Below are positions 7,906 through 14,557 of a stretch of 64,000 bases of DNA, one piece after another. Each line of letters opens with the position of its first letter. The stretch's first letter is position 1. The translations under genes were made by a program, and so were the position numbers. Origin of the DNA: Mycolicibacterium tusciae (GTDB lineage: Bacteria > Actinomycetota > Actinomycetes > Mycobacteriales > Mycobacteriaceae); assembly GCF_002086795.1 (NCBI RefSeq), contig NZ_MVIM01000001.1:558001-622000 (forward strand), given 5' to 3'. Under the pieces are notes generated by a model that did not search any database, was not told the DNA's origin, and saw nothing but the letters and a program-made list of their open reading frames with translations.

Positions 7906-8897
7906 ACCACCCCTCTGCCGGTGATGGCCCGGTATGCGGCCTTCAAGTCGCCGCCTTGGTCGAGGACGGCATAGGCCCGAAACTTCGTGTAGCCGTGGGG
8001 GTCAGACGGCTCAGTCACGTCGAACGGGGTGTTGGGGCTGTACACGAACAGGCAGCCGCTGCGCACGGTTGCCGACCACTCCGACGTCGAGTTCGGGTGG
8101 CGCCACCGCGCACCGTCGGCATCGGGGTCGGCGTCGAGACATCGCCAGCCGTGCGGTGCGAGGACGTCGGCCCAGGACGTGGCGTCGCTGAACTGGTCGG
8201 CCGGCGACGGGCCGTGAAACACCGAGAACTCGCGCCGGCGCCCCGGCTCGTCGACGCGCTCAGGGCGGATCAGGTCGACCAGCCACGCCGGCGGCTCTGC
8301 CACCGGGAGGTCGATGCGCCGGTACGGCTGGCCGGTGTCGGGATGAATCGATGGCGCCATCACCACATAGCCGGTCGCCGTCTTGATGTCGAGGCCGGCG
8401 CCGAGTCGCTTGCTGCACAGCTTGCCGGCGGGCCTGCGGTAGAAGCGGTGGCTTCCGCCATCGCCGCGGCCGCTAATGGTGGCCAACGTCTTGGGCAGCG
8501 GGCCGTGCCGGCGCTTCAGTTCAGTGATGGTCTCGGCGCCGCCGTTGCGCGGATCCACATCGAGCACGAACATCGACTCGGGAACTCGGGCGCCGATGTT
8601 GCAGCCGCGGTAGGCGCCGCCCCACCAGGCGGCAACCTGCCCGATGTCGGTAGTGGCGTCCAGGACGCCGCGCCCGCCGGCGATCGCGGGTATCTTCCCG
8701 CGCACTGGGAAGACCGCCCAGTTGCGGATCGCGTACTCGATCGCGTGGGTGCCGATGTCGGTAGCGCCGATGACGTTGGCGTCTAGCCCACGGATCGCGT
8801 GAGCTTCGCAGATGAGCTCGCCGGCGGTATCCTTTAAAACGCCTTCTTCTCGGCGAGCAGCCCCGGCCGGCGGCCGGGGCTGTTTCGTCCTAGTCAC
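7902..8897 (-). CDS. Bifunctional DNA primase/polymerase (PrimPol)
   Basis: A 331-residue archaeo-eukaryotic-type PrimPol for the element's own replication. Catalytic signatures are the DxD metal site MFVLDVDPRNGG, the SGRGDGGSHRFYRR loop (equivalent to sGGxHxYF), and LDIKTATGYVVMAPSIHPDTG, the usual third motif. The GTG start at 8897 is supported by GGAGG 9 bases upstream; no other ATG, GTG or TTG lies before the conserved domain. A perfect 11-bp hairpin lies within the first codons (8858-8882). It overlaps the DUF3987 gene by 4 bp. Confidence 0.85.
   Translation of the reverse strand: MTRTKQPRPPAGAARREEGVLKDTAGELICEAHAIRGLDANVIGATDIGTHAIEYAIRNWAVFPVRGKIPAIAGGRGVLDATTDIGQVAAWWGGAYRGCNIGARVPESMFVLDVDPRNGGAETITELKRRHGPLPKTLATISGRGDGGSHRFYRRPAGKLCSKRLGAGLDIKTATGYVVMAPSIHPDTGQPYRRIDLPVAEPPAWLVDLIRPERVDEPGRRREFSVFHGPSPADQFSDATSWADVLAPHGWRCLDADPDADGARWRHPNSTSEWSATVRSGCLFVYSPNTPFDVTEPSDPHGYTKFRAYAVLDQGGDLKAAYRAITGRGVV
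8858..8882. repeat. Perfect 11-bp stem hairpin in the first codons of PrimPol
   Basis: CAGCCCCGGCC (8858-8868) and GGCCGGGGCTG (8872-8882) form an 11-bp GC-rich stem with a 3-base loop. On the plus strand it is followed by TTTCGTCCT, making it look like a weak intrinsic terminator in that direction. On the PrimPol mRNA it sits about 15 bases after the start codon and could modulate translation. Confidence 0.45.
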
Positions 8898-8954
8898 CCT
8901 GGCTTGCCTCCGTGGTGGCCGCGGCGCCGCGGAGTGGCAAAACGTCGTCGGCCA

Positions 8955-9206
8955 TCAGACCAGCCCGACCGGGATCATCAAGGCGTCGAGGTCGCTGATC
9001 CGGATCTTGATCAGCCGATCGCCGAGCCGGTACGCGTCGAGCTGGCCGCGGCTGATCATCCGCCTGACCGTCTTCGTGGTGACGTCGAGATAGGTTGCGG
9101 CTTCAGGGATTCCGACAAAGCCGCGCTGAACGTGCTCAGGGTGTCGGCGGGTGCGCCTGTTAGCGCTGGCCGGCACTGTTGATTGGGGTCGCGAGGGCGA
9201 AGACAC
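8955..9206 (-). CDS. Excisionase-type helix-turn-helix protein
   Basis: An 83-residue MerR/excisionase-like DNA-binding protein. The core FVGIPEAATYLDVTTKTVRR is a canonical HTH_17/Xis motif, followed by MISRGQLDAYRLGDRLIKI, the wing that contacts DNA. The GTG start at 9206 has a strong GGGAGG eight bases upstream. The position between integrase and primase fits a recombination directionality factor. It may double as the repressor or activator of the replication operon, since dyads surround its promoter. Confidence 0.8.
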   Translation of the reverse strand: MSSPSRPQSTVPASANRRTRRHPEHVQRGFVGIPEAATYLDVTTKTVRRMISRGQLDAYRLGDRLIKIRISDLDALMIPVGLV

Positions 9207-9330
9207 GAAAAACCTCCCAGAGAGGGCATGACGAAATTGCCTCTTCTGGGAGGTGATCTGCTGCGAATCGCGATGTCGCAGTCAGCGACACCAGTATTAC
9301 ATGGCGCGACTTACTGGCAAAGTACGTGAC
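9207..9330 (-). promoter_or_regulatory. Control region of the xis/replication operon with stacked dyads
   Basis: Read leftward, TTGCCA (9320-9315) and TAATAC (9299-9294), 15 bp apart, form a candidate promoter. Downstream are overlapping dyads: TGTCGC/GCGACA (9274-9279 and 9285-9290), CTGCGA/TCGCAG (9261-9266 and 9276-9281), and a 17-bp inverted repeat with 14 matches whose arm ACCTCCCAGA (from about 9214) includes the complement of the xis ribosome-binding site. Upstream, AAGT/ACTT half-sites recur around 9308-9335. The arrangement suggests tight operator control and possible masking of the ribosome-binding site. Confidence 0.5.
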
Positions 9331-9786
9331 TTAGGTCGTATCAATGAGCCCGCGCAGGGAGATAGCGGTGATCCCGGCCGCGGTCAGGGTGTCCAGGGTC
9401 TGCACCATGGCCGGCCACTGGCGGGTGAACGACAGGCCGCAGTACGCGCACCTGGCGCCGAAGCGGCCACGGACGGGCTGGAAATTCCTTATGGCGAACT
9501 CCGCCACCCTTTCGGGTGAGGCGTCGTTGTCGGGCGCCCAGTGGAAGCCGCCGCCGCGCCGTGCCTGGCGGAGGCCATGGGGGGTCAGAACGGTCGGCCT
9601 CGCTGTCCAAGCGCCTGCCCGTTCCCGGCCGCGCTCCATCGTGGCCCAGATGAACACACCTTCGTCGGCGTCAGCGAGTAGCCGGCCGGTCTCCAGCCAC
9701 GTGCCCTTCAGTAACAGTCCGACCGGGGTGTCGCAGTGGGACGGCTCGTCGCAGTAGACCGTCACTACGGCGTCAGGCAGGCTCAC
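9331..9786 (-). CDS. Integrase-linked hypothetical protein with a possible zinc site
   Basis: A 151-residue protein that overlaps the integrase stop by 4 bp and so is coupled to it. The N-terminal strand-rich half (VVTVYCDEPSHCDTPVGLLL) and a C-terminal CAYCGLSF motif could form a metal site (CxxxxxC and CxxC). Proteins of this layout are common next to integrases of actinobacterial elements, but I know of no assigned function. Upstream of xis, it may take part in lysogeny control. Confidence 0.6.
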   Translation of the reverse strand: MSLPDAVVTVYCDEPSHCDTPVGLLLKGTWLETGRLLADADEGVFIWATMERGRERAGAWTARPTVLTPHGLRQARRGGGFHWAPDNDASPERVAEFAIRNFQPVRGRFGARCAYCGLSFTRQWPAMVQTLDTLTAAGITAISLRGLIDTT

Positions 9787-10934
9787 TGAGTTACTCCCTC
9801 AACCATCTTGGACATTGCCGCAGCGATCGCTTTGTCGCGGCCAGCCGCGGCGTGCTGGTATCGCATTGCCGCCTGATGGCTCGAATGACCAAGGCGTCCC
9901 ATCAATTCCGCGAGGGTGGCGCCGGTCTGAGCGGCCAGGACGGCACCCGAATGGCGAAGGTCATGCCAGCGGAGGTCGGGGCGTTTCGCCTTCTCACGGG
10001 CCCGGTAGAAGTGCCGGTACAGGGTGCTCGGTTGCAGGTGCTCCCCCGACTTCGCCGGGAACAGCAGGGCGCGCTGTCCGGGCGCGACATACTCGGACAG
10101 GTGGTTTTCAACCGCGGGAATCAGGTGCGGCGGCACCGCGACGTCACGCTTGCCGGCATCGGACTTCGGGTCTCCGACGATCCAGCCGCCGTCGACGCGG
10201 ACCGCGGCGCGGCGGACCTTCACCACGTCGTCCTCGAGGTCGACGTCGCCACGGCGAAGCTCGACGAGCTCACCGAACCTCAGAGCACACCACGACGCCA
10301 GCAGCACCATCAGCCGAAGCTGGTCGGGCATCTCGGTTACCAGGACGTCGAGTTGCTCTAGGGTGGCCGGCTTGGGCTTCACGACTCGGTCCGCGGACCC
10401 GCCGCCGGCGATCGCGCACGGGTTGGACTCGATCAGCTTGTCGCGGGTCCGCGCAGACTCCAAGACCGTGCGCAGCAGGCTGTAGGAGTGGGCCCGCAAC
10501 GTCGGGGCGCCGGCGCCCATCTTGGCATACCAGCGGTCCACCATCTCCATCGTGATCGACGGCAGCGGCTTGGGGCCGAACGTCGGCAGGATTTGCTTGG
10601 AGAGCAGGGACTCGTAATGGGCCCGGGTCCGCGGCCGCAGCGGCCGGCCCTTCACGGTGCGGGTCTCCAGCCATCGCTGGGCATAGTCGGCGAGGGTCAC
10701 ATGACGTTGCCGGCGCGGCTTGTCGTCCTTGTCGGGTGGCGACCAGAGCTCGCGATCGATCTCTCGGCGCCGGTCGGTCAGCCACGCCTCAGCGTCCAGC
10801 TTCAGTGCGAACGTGTTCGGCGCCTCGTACAACAGTCCGTCGGGCCCGGTGTAACTGGCCTTCCAGCGGCCGGACCGGAACTGCCGCAGACGGCCGAAGC
10901 CGCGACGGGTAGTGGACCGCGGCACAGCGCCCAT
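9783..10934 (-). CDS. int: Tyrosine integrase
   Basis: Tyrosine recombinase catalysing site-specific integration. An N-terminal AP2-like arm-binding region (GRWKASYTGPDGLLYEAPNTF) is followed by a SAM-like core-binding domain (LADYAQRWLETR) and the catalytic domain. Catalytic residues are visible as CALRFGEL (Arg I), GDPKSDAGKRD (beta-hairpin Lys), WHDLRHSG (His-x-x-Arg), MGRLGHSS (His III) and MRYQHA (nucleophile Tyr). I chose ATG 10934 because the domain begins shortly after it; an in-frame ATG at 11021 would add 29 residues spanning a tandem repeat. The gene lies about 150 bp from attR, as expected. Confidence 0.92.
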   Translation of the reverse strand: MGAVPRSTTRRGFGRLRQFRSGRWKASYTGPDGLLYEAPNTFALKLDAEAWLTDRRREIDRELWSPPDKDDKPRRQRHVTLADYAQRWLETRTVKGRPLRPRTRAHYESLLSKQILPTFGPKPLPSITMEMVDRWYAKMGAGAPTLRAHSYSLLRTVLESARTRDKLIESNPCAIAGGGSADRVVKPKPATLEQLDVLVTEMPDQLRLMVLLASWCALRFGELVELRRGDVDLEDDVVKVRRAAVRVDGGWIVGDPKSDAGKRDVAVPPHLIPAVENHLSEYVAPGQRALLFPAKSGEHLQPSTLYRHFYRAREKAKRPDLRWHDLRHSGAVLAAQTGATLAELMGRLGHSSHQAAMRYQHAAAGRDKAIAAAMSKMVEGVTQ

Positions 10935-10944
10935 CAGCGGGTCT

Positions 10945-10966
10945 TGCACCACATATGCACCACATA
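10945..10966. repeat. Tandem 11-bp repeat upstream of int
   Basis: TGCACCACATA occurs twice with no spacer (10945-10955 and 10956-10966), immediately before the chosen integrase start and about 120 bp from the attachment core. Position and perfect duplication fit arm-type integrase sites or excisionase sites. Confidence 0.5.
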
Positions 10967-11084
10967 AAGATCCAATTGAGGGATTCTGAGTCCTGGTAAG
11001 TCCATGGGTCTGGTCTACCATAAGCGCAGTTCAAACGGCTAATAACCGAGGTCAGGGTGCTTGTCAGGAATTGGCATTGGTACA

Positions 11085-11109
11085 GGTTCAATCCCAGTAT
11101 CGCGCACCA
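11085..11109 (+). other. attR: tRNA 3'-end duplicate (probably tRNA-Val)
   Basis: The sequence begins GGTTCAATCC and ends ATCGCGCACCA. It reads as a T-loop (TTCAATC), the 3' T-stem, a 7-base acceptor strand, discriminator A and CCA. Upstream bases do not continue a tRNA, so this is a 3' fragment, as left by integration into a tRNA gene. A Val identity is suggested by the acceptor/discriminator and by the phiRv2 precedent at a tRNA-Val gene nearby, but the anticodon lies outside the window. Confidence 0.7.
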
Positions 11110-11243
11110 TGCTTGACCTGCGATTATGCAGGTAGTAGGGCGCTTCTCAAGACGTTTCCGAGACTTTCCTCACACCCAAGACGACAGGTCCGGCCTGTCA
11201 TGGTCACGTTCGGACTACCCGCGCGCTTCGTTGACCCTTTCGA

Positions 11244-11266
11244 CTGGACAGGTGTCCAGCTATCGT
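11244..11266 (+). promoter_or_regulatory. Palindromic operator next to a -10 element
   Basis: CTGGACAGGTGTCCAG (11244-11259) is a perfect palindrome with 7-bp arms and a 2-bp centre, typical of TetR-family operators. TATCGT (11261-11266), a TANNNT-type -10 element, follows directly, so a bound dimer would cover the -35 region of the promoter for the NTF2-like gene at 11311. Confidence 0.5.
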
Positions 11267-11310
11267 GTTGGTCGATGATCGCAAACCCGGTTGAGAGAGT
11301 TGGGGCTGAA

Positions 11311-11739
11311 ATGAGCAAGGTTCCAAGCCGTCAGGCCCGCTTGGCGCACGCCGCCAAGCACGCGGAGTTATGGAACGCGGGTCGCAGGGACGAATGGGTC
11401 GCGTCCTGGCGGACGATCTGCCCCGGTGCCGTCAGCATGTTCGATCCAGTCGGCACCGAAGAGAAGCAAGGTTTCGCTGCCGCGACGTCGGACGCGTTCG
11501 ACATGTTCCAGTCGATCCTCAAGATCAAGATGATTACGGTTCAGGTCAACGGAAACGAGATGGCCTGGGTGTGCGAGAACCACTTTGGCACCGAGCCGAA
11601 TGTGCAGATGGCACACAGCATCGAGACGTTCGCGTGGGACGACGCTGGAAACCTGCTCATCAAGACCTACTATCCGATGCCAGAATCCGTGGGTACCGAG
11701 TCGGATCCGTATACCCATCTGCTGGAGGGGCAGAAGTAG
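11311..11739 (+). CDS. NTF2/SnoaL-like domain protein
   Basis: A 142-residue small alpha/beta-cone protein. The N-terminal helix RQARLAHAAKHAELWNAGRRDEW is the usual SnoaL opening, followed by the beta-sheet core (MITVQVNGNEMAWVCENHFG, then HSIETFAWDDAGNLLIKTYY). Such proteins are isomerases, hydratases or ligand-binding proteins. ATG 11311 is chosen because homologous sequence begins there; the open frame extends upstream through the att region without domain support. It probably lies under the palindromic operator at 11244. The 3' 80 bp overlap the convergent gene at 11660. Confidence 0.7.
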   Translation: MSKVPSRQARLAHAAKHAELWNAGRRDEWVASWRTICPGAVSMFDPVGTEEKQGFAAATSDAFDMFQSILKIKMITVQVNGNEMAWVCENHFGTEPNVQMAHSIETFAWDDAGNLLIKTYYPMPESVGTESDPYTHLLEGQK

Positions 11740-12163
11740 TCCACACGGAGGCCGACTGGTCGACAAGCTCCCAGTGCCAGCCGTTGCCGTCGCCGTTGGG
11801 CACCTTTACGTATCCCGCCGCTTCGATCTGAGCCTCAGCGTCGGCTAGGTCTCCGCGATCTTCGGACCCGTTTGCGAAGTCGGTCCGGTAGATGTCCTGC
11901 ATGCTCACGCTTCGCCCATTGGCGTCGAGAAACCGCTCCACGTCGACCGGCTCGACGGTGTCAACGCCGGGGATCTCCAGCGTCGTCGGTTCCATCCCGA
12001 CGAACTGAAACGGCGGCGTGGCCACGTACCGGCTCGGCACGTCCAGCCGGTCCAGGTCGTCGTCCTCGAACTCATCGGCCAGTTCGGCCTCCAGTTCGGC
12101 ATTAGTGGCGTCGGTTTCGGCGCGCAGGCACCTAGGGGGGCTGTTCGCTGTGCGGGCTGCCAT
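11660..12163 (-). CDS. Hypothetical acidic protein
   Basis: A 167-residue protein from an ATG preceded closely by GGAGAGGAA, a good ribosome-binding site. The N-terminal part is acidic and helical (NAELEAELADEFEDDDLDRL). The C-terminal part looks folded (VERFLDANGRSVSMQDIYRT, AEAQIEAAGYVKVPNGDGNG). The last 80 bp are antisense to the end of the NTF2-like gene. I do not recognise the family. Its proximity to attR could make it a remnant of an earlier insertion. Confidence 0.5.
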   Translation of the reverse strand: MAARTANSPPRCLRAETDATNAELEAELADEFEDDDLDRLDVPSRYVATPPFQFVGMEPTTLEIPGVDTVEPVDVERFLDANGRSVSMQDIYRTDFANGSEDRGDLADAEAQIEAAGYVKVPNGDGNGWHWELVDQSASVWTTSAPPADGYTDPTRYPRILASDSRS

Positions 12164-12531
12164 TTCCTCTCCAGGTAGCGCGACCGAGCCATCGCGAGCT
12201 GCCGGCGGATAGTCGCTCAAAAAGAGCCAAAGGTAGGCGAACCGCCGCTACCCTGGAACTAGCAGCGGATTTAGGGCCGGTTGCGTTCGCGTATCCGTTG
12301 CAAGATGGCCGTTGGCGCAACTGTGGGTGTTAAGTAGTCACCATCAGACTGGCCGCCGTCGCGTTCGCTGTGTGCACAAACGCAGCACCTGGGCCGATGC
12401 CTTGGCCAAGAAGCAAAATCGTCGCGCTTCCTTCCCGTGCTGGGCTTTTAGAAACTTCCAAGGTCTACCGCGAAGACTCAGCCCGCTACGGGTGTCAGGC
12501 GATACCGAGCTGCAACGAGAGGCACAGCACT
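12164..12531. other. Divergent intergenic region, nothing recognised
   Basis: The 368 bp between the start of the leftward hypothetical gene and the rightward secreted-protein gene show no convincing coding sequence, RNA gene or strong dyad. An upstream extension of the secreted-protein reading frame (from 12370) lacks any signal of coding. Confidence 0.4.
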
Positions 12532-12828
12532 ATGAAGGCAACAAAGAGAATCGCGGCCGCAGGCGCCATATCAGGCGTAATGGGTTTGGCCGCAGTCGGA
12601 TTCGGGTCAGGCGCGGCGAACGCCGACCCCGGCTTGGATGACATCGCACCCCTCATTCCCGGAGGGCTCAGCGAGGACTGGCAGTCCTACCTCCCGTTGC
12701 TCGACGACGTCGCCGACCTCGGCAGCATCGCGGGCCTTGGAGAGCTCGGAAACATCCCGGTCCTTGGCGACATCGGCAACATCATTCCCACGGGGGATCT
12801 TCTGGGACTCGCCGCGGGGCTGGGTTAG
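12532..12828 (+). CDS. Small secreted protein with signal peptide
   Basis: A 98-residue protein. MKATKRIAAAGAISGVMGLA begins a Sec signal peptide with likely cleavage after ANA (AANA|DPG). The mature part is rich in Gly, Leu and Asp (LGELGNIPVLGDIGNIIPTG) with a repeating L-G-D pattern. AGAGG lies 11 bases before ATG 12532. It resembles short exported proteins typical of mycobacteria; no function is known to me. Confidence 0.7.
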   Translation: MKATKRIAAAGAISGVMGLAAVGFGSGAANADPGLDDIAPLIPGGLSEDWQSYLPLLDDVADLGSIAGLGELGNIPVLGDIGNIIPTGDLLGLAAGLG

Positions 12829-12961
12829 CAGCCGCGCGCAACAGACGTCGGCCCGCCACTACCCCCCGAGTGGCGGGCCGGCCCATGTTCCAAGAAAGAT
12901 CCAAGGCCGACGACCAATGCTGATGGCAGTCAGTAAGCCAACACACCGGGAGCCAGCCGTC

Positions 12962-13141
12962 ATGAGCATCAAGCACGTCGCCGCAGCCACCGCAGCCGTC
13001 GCAGTCGTCGGATTCGGCGCGTTCGCGTCGGCTCTCAGCTCGAGCGAGTCGGCCGCCACCAGCACGACACCCGAGATGGCCAGCGTCCACTCCTGGGGCG
13101 AACTTTTCGCGTCTGCCCCGCAGGACGAAATCAACCGCTGA
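12962..13141 (+). CDS. Very small secreted/anchored peptide
   Basis: A 59-residue protein starting MSIKHVAAATAAVAVVGFGA, a basic start followed by a hydrophobic segment, then SSSESAATSTTPEMASVHSW. GGGAG lies about 9 bases upstream. It may be exported or remain membrane-anchored. An in-frame ATG at 12917 would add a non-signal stretch and is less likely. Function unknown. Confidence 0.5.
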   Translation: MSIKHVAAATAAVAVVGFGAFASALSSSESAATSTTPEMASVHSWGELFASAPQDEINR

Positions 13142-13345
13142 GCACCGCACACTCGCCCAGCAATCCGAGCAGCGTTCCCTTTCGGAACGAAAGTTGCGCT
13201 GTACCGGATTTTCGCCGGTCGCTGACCGTACAGCTAGGCAAAACGCTTTGCCCTGATGATTAGGCTCGCCGCGGCCGGGCTACCTAAGTCAATGAGCCTT
13301 CCGTCTTGCATCCAATTCGCACACCCGGCGCAGGCGGCTGGCCCA

Positions 13346-13378
13346 GCGAAGCCCCCGCGCTGGGGTCGGGGGCTTCGC
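13346..13378. terminator. Strong hairpin, candidate terminator
   Basis: GCGAAGCCCCCG (13346-13357) and CGGGGGCTTCGC (13367-13378) form a perfect 12-bp stem with a 9-base loop. There is no T-tract, which is usual for mycobacterial hairpin terminators. It lies in the 13142-13450 gap, which otherwise holds no gene I can support. Confidence 0.55.
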
Positions 13379-13450
13379 ACCCAAAGCGCTGATTCGGCAC
13401 TGATTCCTCACCTGGGTGTTCACGCGCGGTGGTTTGGGTACCTACAAGGC

Positions 13451-13594
13451 ATGGCGAATGAAGCGTTGTTCGCGACTGCGGGTCTTTTCGGACTGTTTGT
13501 CGCCATGTTGTCGGGGGCGTTGTGGGACTCGCGGTTGACGGCGGCGCCGATCCGTCGTCATCGGTCACACGGCCGGCATTCGATGCCCCGCTGA
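13451..13594 (+). CDS. Possible small membrane protein
   Basis: A 47-residue frame with one hydrophobic segment (EALFATAGLFGLFVAMLSGA) followed by a basic tail (PIRRHRSHGRHSMPR). Single-span peptides of this form exist in mycobacteria, but there is no ribosome-binding site of note and no family support. Confidence 0.25.
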   Translation: MANEALFATAGLFGLFVAMLSGALWDSRLTAAPIRRHRSHGRHSMPR

Positions 13595-13696
13595 CCCCAC
13601 CTGACGCGTCCGTCATCGAGGCGAAAGCACCCGTGCATCTCGGGGCACCCATTACGCTCTGAAGGCCAACCCATCAAGACGACCAAGGGGTGGGAA

Positions 13697-14116
13697 TTGA
13701 TTCGCGAACTCCTCTCCGCCGCTGCGATCGCCGGCGCTGCCATCAGCGCTGCTCCGCTGGCTGCCGCCGACAATCTGGCGTATCCCGACACCCCTGGGCG
13801 CTACCCGTCTGATGTGCCCGGCATGAACTACGACGCGCACCTCACCGCGCCGTGCACCAACTTGGAGCGATTCACGTTCGGTCGCGGCCCCGGCGGCGAA
13901 GTCCTGCAGTGTCGTTGGATCGAGAACCAGTGGCCACCCATCTACACCGGCTTCTGGGTCGCCACCTACGAGCTGTTCGGTGTGCAGGAAACCGGCGCGC
14001 CGTGCCCCAAACCCCAAGCGGCAGCGCAACATCCCGACGGACGTCCGATGCTGTGCCTGGGCGCTCGGGGGTGGCAGCCCGGAATCTTCACCCGCGAGGG
14101 CTTCTTCCCGCGGTAA
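13697..14116 (+). CDS. Secreted protein with four cysteines
   Basis: A 139-residue exported protein. MIRELLSAAAIAGAAISAAP is a signal sequence with cleavage predicted after LAA-AD. The mature chain has four Cys (TAPC, VLQC, GAPC, PMLC), likely two disulphides, and aromatic-rich strands (WIENQWPPIYTGFWVATYEL). This layout matches small exported mycobacterial proteins of unknown function. The start is TTG at 13697, preceded by a GGGGTGGGA tract. Confidence 0.65.
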   Translation: MIRELLSAAAIAGAAISAAPLAAADNLAYPDTPGRYPSDVPGMNYDAHLTAPCTNLERFTFGRGPGGEVLQCRWIENQWPPIYTGFWVATYELFGVQETGAPCPKPQAAAQHPDGRPMLCLGARGWQPGIFTREGFFPR

Positions 14117-14126
14117 ACGCGAGCCG

Positions 14127-14483
14127 TCAACCGCGCAGCGTCTCGCTCGGCGAGTTGCCGAACCTGCGCTTGTACATACTGCTGAACCGTCCCGCATGCC
14201 CGAACCCCCACCGGCCCGCGATGGCCATCACGGTGTCGACCGACGGGTCGGCGGCCTGCAATTCGCGGTGCGCCCGATTGAGTCTCAGCCCACGCAGATA
14301 CTCCAGCGGCGTCGCGCCGACATAGCGCCGGAACGTGTACTGCACGGATCGCGGTGTGACGTTCACGTAAGCCGCGATGTCGCTCAGCGTGATATCGCGA
14401 TGCGCGTTCTCGTGGATGAATGCCATCGCCTGCCGCAGCAGGACGGGCTTCGTGGTCGTCGGCTCGACTGGTTCAGTGGACAT
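14127..14483 (-). CDS. AraC-family transcriptional regulator (DNA-binding domain only)
   Basis: A 118-residue protein made up almost entirely of the two-helix-turn-helix AraC domain: ITLSDIAAYVNVTPRSVQYT (first HTH), then WGFGHAGRFSSMYKRRFGNS (second HTH and signature). There is no N-terminal sensor domain. The ATG at 14483 is preferred; the longer upstream frame is antisense to the SRPBCC gene. Divergent from the SRPBCC gene at 14558, it probably regulates that gene and itself from the shared 74-bp gap. Confidence 0.8.
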   Translation of the reverse strand: MSTEPVEPTTTKPVLLRQAMAFIHENAHRDITLSDIAAYVNVTPRSVQYTFRRYVGATPLEYLRGLRLNRAHRELQAADPSVDTVMAIAGRWGFGHAGRFSSMYKRRFGNSPSETLRG

Positions 14484-14557
14484 TTCGCTCGAACTATTAC
14501 CCGCATACCTAGCCCTAAAACGGGCTCGACACAGATCACACCTGAGACGATCGAGCG

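Larger units (their letters stand above)
1..11109. mobile_element. Integrated phage-like/satellite element, right part (left end outside window)
   Basis: The block from the left edge to 11109 carries a tyrosine integrase, an excisionase-type HTH protein, a PrimPol, a DUF3987 ATPase and a large terminase, nearly all on the minus strand with short overlaps. It ends at a 25-bp tRNA 3'-terminal sequence (11085-11109), the expected attR. No portal, capsid or tail gene is visible. The content recalls small mycobacterial prophage-like elements such as phiRv1/phiRv2, and phiRv2 is known to sit at a tRNA-Val gene in this chromosomal neighbourhood. The left junction with the intact tRNA must lie outside the window, so whether this is a satellite or a decayed prophage is unresolved. 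Confidence 0.75.

Noticed and set aside
7428..8786. Long rightward open frame (452 codons)
   Set aside because: It is antisense to the well-supported PrimPol and DUF3987 genes and shows Arg/Pro/Ala-rich low-complexity typical of a GC-driven shadow frame.
11041..11109. Complete tRNA gene ending at 11109
   Set aside because: Only the T-loop and 3' acceptor part are tRNA-like; CGGCTAATAACCG upstream gives a poor anticodon arm and no D-arm or 5' acceptor strand is present.
11071..11310. 80-codon N-terminal extension of the NTF2-like gene
   Set aside because: It would translate the att core and the operator; the family fold begins at ATG 11311.
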